Assembly: GCA_029259915.1 (NCBI GenBank)
Contig: JAJDED010000022.1
Location: 38,023-102,022 of the forward strand
Reading direction: 5' to 3'
DNA: 64,000 nt
DNA from: Planctomycetota bacterium
GTDB taxonomy: Bacteria; Planctomycetota; Planctomycetia; Pirellulales; Lacipirellulaceae
Under the pieces are notes generated by a model. The model had not been told where the DNA came from, did not search any database, and saw only the letters and a list, made by a program, of their open reading frames with translations. How positions within the stretch are numbered: position 1 is the stretch's first letter; each line of letters opens with the position of its first letter. Both the position numbers and the translations under genes were made by a program. Below are positions 17,469 through 26,796 of this stretch, one piece after another.

Positions 17469-18755
17469 ATGGCTGGAATAGAAACCCCTTCATTGGCAAC
17501 AGAACTTCGTCAAATAAAGCAGAAAGCTGATGGTGCCCTGATAGAGTTCGACGAAGAGTCCCTAAGAAACACGCTCATTCGAGCCGCTGGTGACAAGCTA
17601 TCGATGGTAGCTGCATCGTCGTCCCGAACTATTGATGGCCAGATCCAAGCGATTCGTCAGAGTGCTGATGACTTTGACGCGATTTTGAGTCGCATGGACG
17701 TGGTACAGAACAACGTTCAGCAAATCGACTCCAATGTTGAAAAAGTGGTGAACGAGGCTCGCGGAAGTTCCGCCGAACTGCAACAAGTTACCGAACGAAT
17801 GCAGGTTCTCGAGGAACACTTCACCGCAATCGACGGTTTGGTGCGATCGGTTAATGAAATCGCAGACCAAACCAATTTGCTTTCACTCAACGCGACCATC
17901 GAGGCAGCCCGAGCCGGAGAAGCCGGCAGGGGTTTTGCCGTCGTGGCCAACGAAGTGAAAGAGCTTTCCGGAACCACGAAAAAAGCGAACCAAGAAATTC
18001 GCGAGACGTTAGTCCGCATCGGCGAAGCCGTCCAAGATCTGTCTGTAAGCGTTGAACAGTCTGTCCAAAAAATGCAGCAATCGATCGACGCCGTCAACGT
18101 AACCCGCGAAAGTGCGTCCAACATCAGCGAAGAGACTTCTCGATTCAGCGAACAGCTGGAAATATCTCTCGATAATTTCCACAAGCTCGACAATTCGTCT
18201 GTGGTTGTGGAAAACGAAGTACGGGAAATCAATACCATCGGAAAAACGTTTTCTTATCTCCTGGAAATGATGGTCATGCAAGGCTTAATGTCCAATTCGA
18301 TCGACCCTCTGGAAAGATTGCTGCCCGTGGTCGAGCAAAGCGACTTCAAAGCCCCGAAGAGATTCACGGTTGCCGAGAAAGAATACGAACTCAAAGAGGA
18401 CGATATCCTCATTTCTGCCACCGATACACGCGGAGTTATCACTTTTGCCAACAACTGCTTCTATGAGGTTGCGGAATACGAGCCGGGAGTACTCGTGGGG
18501 CAACCCCATAATGTGATACGCCACCCCGACATGCCCAAGACCGCTTTCGCTGATCTGTGGGCGGTAATCAAAACTGGCAAGCTGTGGCAAGGATATGTAG
18601 CCAATCATTCGAGAACCAAACGGCTCTACTGGGTTAAAGCCAGTGTCTTTCCCTGTTTCGAAAATGGAAAAATTGTTGGCTACATTTCCATTCGCACCAA
18701 GCCCGAGCGGGCAAAAATCCGCCAGGCGGCCGAAGCCTATCGGTTGGTTCCCTAG
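17469..18755 (+). CDS. soluble methyl-accepting chemotaxis-like protein with C-terminal PAS domain
   Basis: Predicted cytoplasmic signal transducer. The 428-residue protein has no transmembrane segment. The N-terminal two thirds are coiled-coil MCP signalling domain; the CheA/CheW-contacting hairpin tip is clear in [20 protein letters not shown] followed by [15 protein letters not shown]. The last 110 residues form an Aer-like PAS domain ([22 protein letters not shown], then [13 protein letters not shown] and YWVKASVFP). Typical receptors place PAS before the signalling domain, so the order is reversed. The ATG at 17469 is chosen because GGAAG lies 8 nt upstream; a TTG at 17451 is possible. 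No other chemotaxis gene is near. Confidence 0.85.
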   Translation: MAGIETPSLATELRQIKQKADGALIEFDEESLRNTLIRAAGDKLSMVAASSSRTIDGQIQAIRQSADDFDAILSRMDVVQNNVQQIDSNVEKVVNEARGSSAELQQVTERMQVLEEHFTAIDGLVRSVNEIADQTNLLSLNATIEAARAGEAGRGFAVVANEVKELSGTTKKANQEIRETLVRIGEAVQDLSVSVEQSVQKMQQSIDAVNVTRESASNISEETSRFSEQLEISLDNFHKLDNSSVVVENEVREINTIGKTFSYLLEMMVMQGLMSNSIDPLERLLPVVEQSDFKAPKRFTVAEKEYELKEDDILISATDTRGVITFANNCFYEVAEYEPGVLVGQPHNVIRHPDMPKTAFADLWAVIKTGKLWQGYVANHSRTKRLYWVKASVFPCFENGKIVGYISIRTKPERAKIRQAAEAYRLVP

Positions 18756-18778
18756 AGAATCACCCAGTACTTTTCGCA

Positions 18779-20905
18779 CTACAAAAACTTCGCCAGCACT
18801 TCGTCAGGCGCTGGGCCGTAGGTGCTTGGCTCCATAGAACAGCTCGCACGACCTTGGCTCAAGCTGCGCATGGCGCTGGAATAACCAAACAAGTTGGCCA
18901 ACGGCGCCTCGGCATGTAGCACGGTGTGATTTCCCCGATTATCGGTTTTGTGGATAATTGCGCGGCGTTGCTGCAAATCGCCGACCAGGTCGCCCACGTG
19001 TTCGTCGGGCGTGCTGATCTCCAGATTCATAATCGGTTCTAAGAGGACCGTCCCTGCTTCGCGTAAGCCTGTGTCGAACGCCAAATTGGCGGCCGTGCGA
19101 AATGCGATTTCGGTGCTTTCGGTCTCGTGCATCTCACCCCGAAGTAGCGTGACTTTAATCCGCATAAGAGGAAAGCCGAGCACCCCGCCCCCCGGCCCTG
19201 CTGTTTCCAACTCTTCCAGCACTACCGAGAGCATCTCGCTCGGCAGCCCATGGTCGAGCGAATTGGTCACAATCGCCCCGCCGGTTGCGGTTTCAAACGG
19301 TTCGACGCGGAGTGTCACTTTTGCCGTATGCTGCACACCGTTTATTTGCCGATGGCAATGCCCATCGATTTCCACGGCCCGCTGGACCGTCTCGCGGTAA
19401 CTCACCCGAGGATTATGCACCTTCACACTAAGATTGAAATCTCTTTCAAGTCGGTGCTGAATGACTTCTAAATGTAACTCACCCATGCCGCTAATAAGCG
19501 TTTGGCCAGTTTCTTCGTTTTCGTTTGCAGAAAAAGTTGGGTCTTGCTTACGAAGCATCTCCAGCGCGTCAGCCAGCTTTTTTTTGTCAGCGGTGCTCTC
19601 TGTTTCGATAGCCATCGAAATTACGGTCTCGGGAAATTCGATTGCTTCCAGGAGTATCGGTGCGCGACTATCGCAAAGCGTGTCGCCCGTGACCGAATCC
19701 CTCAGGCCGATGATTCCGACGATATCGCCCGCTTGAGCCTGCTCGAGCTGTTCCTCTTTCTTGCTGGCATGAATTTTCCACAACTGGGCAACGTTTTCCT
19801 TTTTGTCTCGGCCCGAGTTAAGCACGCGGCTGTTGCCTTTAAGCGTTCCCGAGTAGATCCGCACCCAAGATAGATCTCCGGTCTTGTACGGAAGAATCTT
19901 GAAAACCAACGCACAGAACGGTTCTGACGGATCGGGCTTGCGTAAGGCTTTTGTGACATCCTTTGCTTGCGAACTTTTCCCGCCACCTTTCGTTTTTCCG
20001 GATGTGCCTTTACCAGCGGGAACATCTCCTTCCACCGGCGGAACTTCCAGCGGACTGGGCAAATACCGCGACACAGCATCCAACAGCGGTTGCACACCCG
20101 CTCCGTGAAGAGCCGAACCACACAGCACGGGCTGAACTTGAAGGTGTACCGTTGCTTCGCGCAGAACGCTGTAAACCAAATCGACCGGAATCGGCTCTTC
20201 CGCCAATGCCAGTTCCATGAGTTTGTCGCTGTAGTTGGACAACTCACTAATAAGTTCCTCGCGCCACATGGCAGCCGTTTCAACTAGTTCATCGGGGATC
20301 GGCTGGGCAACTACCTCTCGGCCTTCTTTCCCACCCGGAAAAGTCAGCAATTCTTCTGTCACCAAATCGATCACGCCACGAAATGGATTGTCGACGTGTG
20401 CCGGCCCCTGTCCCACAGGAATCTGCAATGCCACCGGCTTAGCGTCCAGCCGTTCGTGTATCTCCTTTAAAACTTCTTCAAAGTCCGCCCCTTCGCGATC
20501 GAGTTTGTTGATAAATACCAGCCTGGCCACGCGATATTTGTTGGCCTGCCGCCAGACAGTTTCGCTTTGGGCTTCAACACCCTCGCGAGCACTGAAAACG
20601 ATCACGGCCCCATCGAGTACTCGCAGGCTGCGCTCAACTTCCGCGGTAAAATCGACGTGTCCAGGAGTGTCGATCAGGTTGATCTGTATGTCTTTCCAGG
20701 GAAACGCCACGCTGGCCGAGTAGATGGTGATTCCACGCTCCGCTTCTTCCGCATCGTCGTCGGTGGTAGTGGTGCCGCGATCGACTTCCCCCGCTCGATG
20801 CTTCGCGCCCGAGACATAGAGCATCCGCTCGGTCACCGTCGTTTTGCCCGCATCGATATGGGCAATAATGCCAAGGTTGCGCAATTTACTAAGTTCGGCA
20901 GACAT
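18779..20905 (-). CDS. fusA: elongation factor G
   Basis: Ribosomal translocase GTPase. The 708 residues carry G1 AHIDAGKTTVTERML, switch I ending ERGITIYSA, G3 DTPGHVDFTAEVERSLR, and G4 FINKLDREGADF, followed by domains II to V (GMGELHLEVIQHRLERDF, LLEPIMNLEISTPDEHVGDL, and the C-terminal SLSQGRASCSMEPSTYG). Two oddities: switch I has TTTTDDDAEEAERGITI in place of the usual MDWM-type motif, and a lysine/glycine-rich insertion of about 30 residues precedes domain II. It is the third gene of the str operon after rpsG, so it is probably the main EF-G, but other paralogues elsewhere are possible. Confidence 0.93.
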   Translation of the reverse strand: MSAELSKLRNLGIIAHIDAGKTTVTERMLYVSGAKHRAGEVDRGTTTTDDDAEEAERGITIYSASVAFPWKDIQINLIDTPGHVDFTAEVERSLRVLDGAVIVFSAREGVEAQSETVWRQANKYRVARLVFINKLDREGADFEEVLKEIHERLDAKPVALQIPVGQGPAHVDNPFRGVIDLVTEELLTFPGGKEGREVVAQPIPDELVETAAMWREELISELSNYSDKLMELALAEEPIPVDLVYSVLREATVHLQVQPVLCGSALHGAGVQPLLDAVSRYLPSPLEVPPVEGDVPAGKGTSGKTKGGGKSSQAKDVTKALRKPDPSEPFCALVFKILPYKTGDLSWVRIYSGTLKGNSRVLNSGRDKKENVAQLWKIHASKKEEQLEQAQAGDIVGIIGLRDSVTGDTLCDSRAPILLEAIEFPETVISMAIETESTADKKKLADALEMLRKQDPTFSANENEETGQTLISGMGELHLEVIQHRLERDFNLSVKVHNPRVSYRETVQRAVEIDGHCHRQINGVQHTAKVTLRVEPFETATGGAIVTNSLDHGLPSEMLSVVLEELETAGPGGGVLGFPLMRIKVTLLRGEMHETESTEIAFRTAANLAFDTGLREAGTVLLEPIMNLEISTPDEHVGDLVGDLQQRRAIIHKTDNRGNHTVLHAEAPLANLFGYSSAMRSLSQGRASCSMEPSTYGPAPDEVLAKFL

Positions 20906-20967
20906 GATAATTCAAACTAAGTAGGAACGCCTTGAAATCACACTTCGTACGCGCATAAAAAAAGCCA

Positions 20968-21018
20968 GGGGGCACAGGTCAAAAGGCCTAAACCCTCTGA
21001 CCTCTGACCTCCGGCCTC
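20968..21018. repeat. heptad-phased inverted repeat blocks, rpsG-fusA spacer
   Basis: The left block reads GGGGGCA, CAGGTCA, AAAGGCC (20968-20988). The right block reads AACCCTC, TGACCTC, TGACCTC, CGGCCTC (20991-21018). The right block on the opposite strand (GAGGCCG, GAGGTCA, GAGGTCA) resembles the left one. Confidence 0.6.
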
Positions 21019-21028
21019 ACACTTCTTA

Positions 21029-21499
21029 TTACCACCCAAAGTGAGCAAAGGCCTTGTTGGCATCGGCCATGCGGTGCACGTTTTCCCGGCGCGTCATCGC
21101 GGTACCTTCACGGTTGAATGCGGCGGCCAACTCATCTGCCAGTTTTTGAGGAGTCGGACGCCCCTTTTTCTCGCGAATAGCCATCAAGATCCAACGAATT
21201 GCCAACGATTGCTGGCGGGCACGGTTCACCTGCATTGGCACTTGGTAGGCAGCACCACCCACGCGCTTCGAGCGTACTTCGATCGCTGGCTTCACATTTT
21301 CCACCGCCTGGGTAAAGACCTCGATCGGCTCTTCGTCGGGGAGACGCTGCTTGATGATATCCAGAGCATCGTAAAACACGTTCTGAGCAACGCTCTTCTT
21401 GCCATCCCACATAAGAGAATTGATAAACTTGGCTGCTAGCAACGAACCACACTTCGGGTCCGGTTTCAATTGTTTACGACTTGCAGTAATTCGTGCCAT
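21029..21499 (-). CDS. rpsG: 30S ribosomal protein S7
   Basis: Primary assembly protein of the 30S head; in E. coli it represses the str operon. The 156-residue product has the standard length and the blocks [46 protein letters not shown] and the C-terminal [25 protein letters not shown]. It lies between rpsL and fusA. Confidence 0.97.
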   Translation of the reverse strand: MARITASRKQLKPDPKCGSLLAAKFINSLMWDGKKSVAQNVFYDALDIIKQRLPDEEPIEVFTQAVENVKPAIEVRSKRVGGAAYQVPMQVNRARQQSLAIRWILMAIREKKGRPTPQKLADELAAAFNREGTAMTRRENVHRMADANKAFAHFGW

Positions 21500-21585
21500 G
21501 GCTTGAGAGGGGTTAAATGTGAGGGACGAGTACCGAGAGAAAACTAATCGGAGCCGCTTGGCTCCTCATTCCGAATCTCGAACTC

Positions 21586-21954
21586 TTAGGACTTCTTTGC
21601 TCCGTAACGACTACGAGACTGCTTGCGGCCATCCACGCCCAAGGTATCGAGCGCGCCACGTACTACTTGATAGCGGACGCCAGGCAAATCTCGCACCCGA
21701 CCACCTCGCACCAACACGATACTATGCTCTTGAAGCGTGTGGCCTTCGCCCGGAATATAAACCGTGACTTCCTTACCATTCGATAACCGAACGCGTGTAA
21801 TCTTGCGCAATGCAGAGTTCGGCTTCTTCGGCGTCATTGTGCGAACCTGCAAGCATACACCCCGCTTCTGTGGGCACTGATTAAGCACGGGCGATTTGCT
21901 AAATTTGCGCTTCGCCTTGCGGTTCTTTTTCACAAGCTGGTTAATGGTGGGCAT
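21586..21954 (-). CDS. rpsL: 30S ribosomal protein S12 with arginine at position 88
   Basis: Decoding-centre protein and target of streptomycin. The 122 residues align without gaps to E. coli S12 through position 90. The [11 protein letters not shown] loop keeps lysine 43, but [12 protein letters not shown] has arginine at residue 88 (initiator methionine counted) where sensitive bacteria have lysine; the codon is CGA. The same exchange is a classic streptomycin-resistance mutation in other bacteria. The gene begins the str operon about 150 nt downstream of rpoC. Confidence 0.97.
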   Translation of the reverse strand: MPTINQLVKKNRKAKRKFSKSPVLNQCPQKRGVCLQVRTMTPKKPNSALRKITRVRLSNGKEVTVYIPGEGHTLQEHSIVLVRGGRVRDLPGVRYQVVRGALDTLGVDGRKQSRSRYGAKKS

Positions 21955-22102
21955 GAAACTTTCTTTCCGGGCAACTTACTCTCTTCGATCCGCCTGGATA
22001 AGCGGGTGATACCAAACAATAGTGAATCTGCCAATTTACCCTACTGGCCAAAAGTGTCAACCACGGCCCTTCACCTTGCAAATCGACTACGGAGCAATAA
22101 GG

Positions 22103-25100
22103 CTACTCTTCGTCGTTTGACCAGGTTTTTTCCGGCGTTTCTTCAGCCGATGGCAGCACCTCAGGGAACGTCTCGGGCAACGCTTCAGGCAGCACATCTG
22201 CTGGCAAGGTCTCAGGCAACGCAACATCAGACAGTGCCTCGGGCAACGCCTCAGGCACTGAGCCCGAGACCGCAGAAGGGGCTTCCTCCGTCTCGCCCAG
22301 CAAAGTTCCACTTGAAACTTCACCGCTAGGGAACACCTCATCCAAAGTGGCACCACCCCGATCGCCGTTAATGGCAGATTGGCTGCCGCTTGACTGCAGA
22401 GCGGAATCCAACAGAGGGAACGATCGCTCGAGCACCCGCTCTTTTTCCGCAGCCAAGGCTTCCAGGGCCGCCGGCTGAATTCGCACTTCCGCTTCCTGAA
22501 TACTGTGGAAGCCCGTTCCCGCGGGGATAAGGTGGCCCAAAATAACGTTTTCTTTCAATCCAACCAAATAATCCGTCTTCCCAGCCAAAGCTGCTTCGGT
22601 GAGCACCTTGGTTGTTTCCTGGAAACTAGCAGCCGAGATAAAGCTGGAACTTTGCACCGAAGCCTTGGTAATACCCAAAAGCTGTGTGCTTGCCGTGGCC
22701 ATCTTGGGTCGCGTGCCTTTAGCGATATCGCCTCCCAAAGCCTCGATTTGGGCATTTGCCTGTTCGAGTACGTCCTTGGGTACGATCGCGCCTTCGCTGA
22801 ACTCGCTGTCGCCTTTGTGAGTGATTCGCAAGCACTTTGTTAACGCATCGTTTGCCACGCGGAAATCATGCTTATCAATGACGCTACCAGGCAAAAGATC
22901 GGTATCCCCAGGGCTTTCGACCTGAACTTTCCGCAGCATCTGTGAGACGATGATCTCGATGTGCTTGTCGTTAATCTCTACGCGTTGGCTGCGATAAACA
23001 TTTTGGATTTCGCGAGTCAGGTATTGCTGAACCGCCTCTTCCCCGGAGATGCGCAGAATATCGTGGGGCACCAAGGGGCCGTCGACCAGCGCTTCGCCTG
23101 CCCGCACCTTGTCGCTCGCATGAACCCGCAAATGCTTACTGTGAGTTACCAAGTGCTCGCGCTCGATACCCGTTTCGCTACGAACGACGATCGATCGCTT
23201 GCCGCGCTTCTTTTCGCTCATCAATTCTACTTGGCCATCAATCTCGGCAATCACTGCCGGATCTTTCGGCTTGCGAGCTTCAAAAATTTCGGTGACCCGC
23301 GGCAAACCACCCGTAATGTCTTGCGTACCCGACGCCTCGCGGGGCGTCTTGGCAACAAGCTTGCCGGGGAAAATCACTTCGCCTTCGGTGACTTCTAAGT
23401 GAGCCCGCTCTGGCATGTAATAGAAATCGAGAATCTTGCCGTCATTGGGATCCTCAACCACAATTTGGGGGTGCAAGTCCCCTTTGTGTTCCATGACTAC
23501 ATAGCGAGTCCTGCCACTGGGATCGAGCTCGCCACGAATGGTTTCTCCCTCGATCAAATCTTCAAAGCGAATCTTTCCGCCAGTCTCGGCCAAGATGGGA
23601 ATACTGTGAGGATCCCACTCGCACAGGACCTGCCCTTCCTTTACCACAGAGTCTTCGTCTACTTTCAAAACTGCGCCTGCTGGGACTTCGTACTTTTCTG
23701 CTTCCCGACCGCGATCGTCGACCAACGCGATTTCTCCATTACGAGCCAACACCACCAGTTGCCCGGCCTCGTTGGTCACCACCTTCAGGCGGGCGTACTT
23801 GGCGATACCGCCCTTCCTGGCCTTGATGTCGCTATCCTCAACGTCGCGTTGACCCACACCACCGATATGGAATGTCCGCATCGTCAGCTGCGTACCGGGC
23901 TCGCCAATACTTTGGGCAGCGATGATGCCCACTGCCATGCCCTCTTCCACCATTGAACCGGTAGAGAGATCCATGCCATAGCAGAGTCGGCAAACGCCGA
24001 GCGGGGCATCGCAAGTCATCGGGCTGCGAACTTGGATTTTCTCCAAGCCCAGTTCCTCGATCTTCCGTGCAATTTCGGATGTGATCAGCGCATTTTCGGC
24101 GACAATCACTTCGTCGGTAATCGGATTGACAATGTTTGCCCGACTGACGCGACCTTTGATTGAGTCGGCCAAACTCACTTCGACTTTTTCGCCGCGATAA
24201 ATAATCCCCTTGGTGATGCCTTGCGTAGTGCGGCAATCGTGCATTGTCACAACGACATTCTGGGCGACATCCGCCAACTTTCTGGTGAGATAACCTGAAT
24301 CCGCCGTTTTCAGCGCCGTATCGGCTAAACCTTTACGTGCGCCATGGGTACTGCTGAAGTACTCAAGAACGGTCAACCCTTCACGGAAGTTTGCTTTAAT
24401 TGGCGTCTCGATAATTTTCCCCGAAGGCTTGGCCATCAAGCCTCGCATACCGCCCAACTGCCGCATCTGTTCCACGCCACCGCGAGCACCGGAGTGTGCC
24501 ATCAAAAAGATTGGGTTCACATAACCATCTTTGCGGTAATCGTTTTCCAGACCAGTCATCATCTCCGCAGTAATCTGCTCACGGGCATGCGTCCAGGCGT
24601 CCAGCACCTGGTTGTAACGCTCGACTTCGGTGATCACACCACGTTGGAATAGCTTGTTGAATTTCAGGACGGTTTTTTCCGCTTCGCCGATGATCTTTCC
24701 CTTCGTGTCCGGGGTAATCAGGTCATCGGTGCCGAAAGACAAACCACTTAGTGTACTTTGGCGGAAACCGAGTTGGTTCATGTCGTCCAACAGCTCGATC
24801 GTCGCACGACGACCCACGAATTGATAACAGTCGGAGATCACTCGTGCCAGTTCACTCGACCGCAGTGCCACGTTATAGAACGGCATTCCCTTGGGCAAAA
24901 TCATGTTGAAAATCACGCGACCAACTGTCGTGTCGACACGCTTGCCGAAGCCCTGATTGGCTTCCATGTCCTCGCGGAGGCAACGGTCCTTCGGCAAGCG
25001 AAGTTTGATGGCGGCGTGCGTCGCCACTTTACCAGCCGCGTAAGCGGTTTCCACTTCGTCGAGCGAGTGGAAGATCATCCCATCGCCCTTGGCGTCGGGT

Positions 25101-26644
25101 ACCGTGGTTGTCAGGTAAAAGCTCCCCATCACCACGTCCTGCGAGGGGCTAATAATCGGTGCACCGTTGGAAGGGCTGAAAATATTGTGTGTACTCATCA
25201 TCAACGTGTGCGCTTCGACTTGCGCTTCGATCGACAACGGCAAGTGGACTGCCATCTGGTCGCCGTCGAAATCGGCGTTGAATCCCTTGCACACCAACGG
25301 ATGCAGGTTGATTGCGTTGCCCTCGACCAGCGTCGGCTCGAAAGCCTGGATACCCATGCGGTGAAGTGTGGGGGCACGATTCAGCAAAACTGGATGGTTG
25401 GTGATAACCTCTTCGAGAATATCCCAAACTTCTTCGTCCTTGCGCTCCAACATCTTCTTTGCGCTCTTAATCGTGTCGGCATGACCCAGCTCTTTCAATC
25501 GACGGATGATGAATGGCTGGTAGAGCTCGAGTGCGATTTTCTTCGGCAATCCGCATTGATGTAGTTTCAATCGCGGGCCAACAACAATCACGCTACGCGC
25601 GGAGTAATCGACACGTTTGCCCAACAGATTCTCGCGGAATCTACCTTGCTTGCCCTTGATCATGTCGGTCAACGACTTCAGTGGACGATTGCTGCTTCCC
25701 AATACGGGCCGCTTACATCGATTGTTGTCGAACAGCGCGTCGACCGATTGCTGCAACATCCGCTTTTCGTTGCGAATAATCACTTCGGGAGCGTTGAGAT
25801 CAACAAGCTTTTTAAGACGATTGTTGCGATTGATAATTCGTCGGTAGAGATCGTTCAAATCGCTGGTGGCAAAATTGCCGCTATCCAAAAGGACCAACGG
25901 ACGTAAGTCGGGTGGGATCACTGGAATAACGTCGAGTACCATCCACTCCGGTTTGTTGTCGGAGTCGCGAATAGCTTCGACCGTCTTCAGCCGAGAAATG
26001 AGGTCCTTCGCTTTTTGCTTGGAGCCTGTTTCCTTGAGCTCTTGGCGCAAATCCTCCGAAAGCTTGACAAGATCCAAGCTGCCCAACAGTTTGCGAATCG
26101 CATCGGCGCCCATGTCTGCGTCGAAACCTTCGCCATACTGCTCACGCGCCTGGCGATACTCCTCTTCGGTGAGCAACTGTTGTGGCTTGAGTGGCGTCTC
26201 GCCGGGGTCGACCACAACATAATCCTGGAAATATATCACCTTTTCCAGGCTGGTAGTTTTCATGGCAAGCAAGCTACCCAATCGGCTGGGCATTGCCTTG
26301 AAAAACCAGATATGGACGATGGGGGCCGCGAGCTCGATGTGGCCCATGCGCTTACGACGAACCCGGCTGTGGGTAACTTTCACACCGCAACGATCGCAAA
26401 TCATGCCCTTGTACTTCATGCCGCGGTACTTGCCGCAAGCACATTCCCAATCCTTTTCCGGGCCAAAAATGCGCTCGCAAAAAAGGCCGTCCTTTTCGGG
26501 TCGGTAAGTACGATAGTTGATCGTTTCGGGCTTTTTTACTTCGCCGAAAGACCAACTACGGATATCGTGCGGTCGTGCCAGGCTGATCTTTACCGAGCCG
26601 TAATCATTGACACGGTCGTAATTTGAGCCTTCAAGAATACTCAT
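22103..26644 (-). CDS. rpoC: RNA polymerase beta' subunit with a repetitive acidic C-terminal tail
   Basis: Catalytic subunit of RNA polymerase. From the ATG at 26644 (GAGGA 5 nt upstream) it has 1513 residues. The N-terminal zinc site is CACG with CDRCG, the catalytic motif [12 protein letters not shown] is intact, and the second zinc cluster reads [13 protein letters not shown]. The core ends near residue 1410; the last 100 or so residues are a low-complexity acidic tail built from repeats such as LPEALPE, LPETLPA and FPEVLPS. It follows rpoB by about 150 nt. Confidence 0.97.
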   Translation of the reverse strand: MSILEGSNYDRVNDYGSVKISLARPHDIRSWSFGEVKKPETINYRTYRPEKDGLFCERIFGPEKDWECACGKYRGMKYKGMICDRCGVKVTHSRVRRKRMGHIELAAPIVHIWFFKAMPSRLGSLLAMKTTSLEKVIYFQDYVVVDPGETPLKPQQLLTEEEYRQAREQYGEGFDADMGADAIRKLLGSLDLVKLSEDLRQELKETGSKQKAKDLISRLKTVEAIRDSDNKPEWMVLDVIPVIPPDLRPLVLLDSGNFATSDLNDLYRRIINRNNRLKKLVDLNAPEVIIRNEKRMLQQSVDALFDNNRCKRPVLGSSNRPLKSLTDMIKGKQGRFRENLLGKRVDYSARSVIVVGPRLKLHQCGLPKKIALELYQPFIIRRLKELGHADTIKSAKKMLERKDEEVWDILEEVITNHPVLLNRAPTLHRMGIQAFEPTLVEGNAINLHPLVCKGFNADFDGDQMAVHLPLSIEAQVEAHTLMMSTHNIFSPSNGAPIISPSQDVVMGSFYLTTTVPDAKGDGMIFHSLDEVETAYAAGKVATHAAIKLRLPKDRCLREDMEANQGFGKRVDTTVGRVIFNMILPKGMPFYNVALRSSELARVISDCYQFVGRRATIELLDDMNQLGFRQSTLSGLSFGTDDLITPDTKGKIIGEAEKTVLKFNKLFQRGVITEVERYNQVLDAWTHAREQITAEMMTGLENDYRKDGYVNPIFLMAHSGARGGVEQMRQLGGMRGLMAKPSGKIIETPIKANFREGLTVLEYFSSTHGARKGLADTALKTADSGYLTRKLADVAQNVVVTMHDCRTTQGITKGIIYRGEKVEVSLADSIKGRVSRANIVNPITDEVIVAENALITSEIARKIEELGLEKIQVRSPMTCDAPLGVCRLCYGMDLSTGSMVEEGMAVGIIAAQSIGEPGTQLTMRTFHIGGVGQRDVEDSDIKARKGGIAKYARLKVVTNEAGQLVVLARNGEIALVDDRGREAEKYEVPAGAVLKVDEDSVVKEGQVLCEWDPHSIPILAETGGKIRFEDLIEGETIRGELDPSGRTRYVVMEHKGDLHPQIVVEDPNDGKILDFYYMPERAHLEVTEGEVIFPGKLVAKTPREASGTQDITGGLPRVTEIFEARKPKDPAVIAEIDGQVELMSEKKRGKRSIVVRSETGIEREHLVTHSKHLRVHASDKVRAGEALVDGPLVPHDILRISGEEAVQQYLTREIQNVYRSQRVEINDKHIEIIVSQMLRKVQVESPGDTDLLPGSVIDKHDFRVANDALTKCLRITHKGDSEFSEGAIVPKDVLEQANAQIEALGGDIAKGTRPKMATASTQLLGITKASVQSSSFISAASFQETTKVLTEAALAGKTDYLVGLKENVILGHLIPAGTGFHSIQEAEVRIQPAALEALAAEKERVLERSFPLLDSALQSSGSQSAINGDRGGATLDEVFPSGEVSSGTLLGETEEAPSAVSGSVPEALPEALSDVALPETLPADVLPEALPETFPEVLPSAEETPEKTWSNDEE

Positions 26645-26679
26645 GCTTATCCTCACCGGGTGACCACTGTTCGTGTGAA

Positions 26680-26723
26680 CTAGTGCTTTGACAACTCTTA
26701 GAATTGGGATGCCAAAGCACTAG
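26680..26723. repeat. palindromic repeat with CTAGTGCTTTG arms
   Basis: In the rpoB-rpoC spacer, arms CTAGTGCTTTG (26680-26690) and CAAAGCACTAG (26713-26723) are exact inverted copies enclosing a 22-nt variable centre. The same arms occur three more times at 36669-36891 with unrelated centres, so this is one member of a dispersed family. Confidence 0.7.
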
Positions 26724-26761
26724 GCGGTTTCTATTTCAAACTAGGTGGTATCAGTTTCAAA

Positions 26762-26796
26762 AAATGCAAAATGGCCAATGGCCCATTAGCGATTTT
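26762..26796. repeat. heptad-phased repeat at the rpoB 3' end
   Basis: Reads AAATGCA, AAATGGC, CAATGGC, CCATTAG, CGATTTT in 7-nt steps, reaching the rpoB stop codon at 26795. No second inverted block is clear. Confidence 0.4.
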
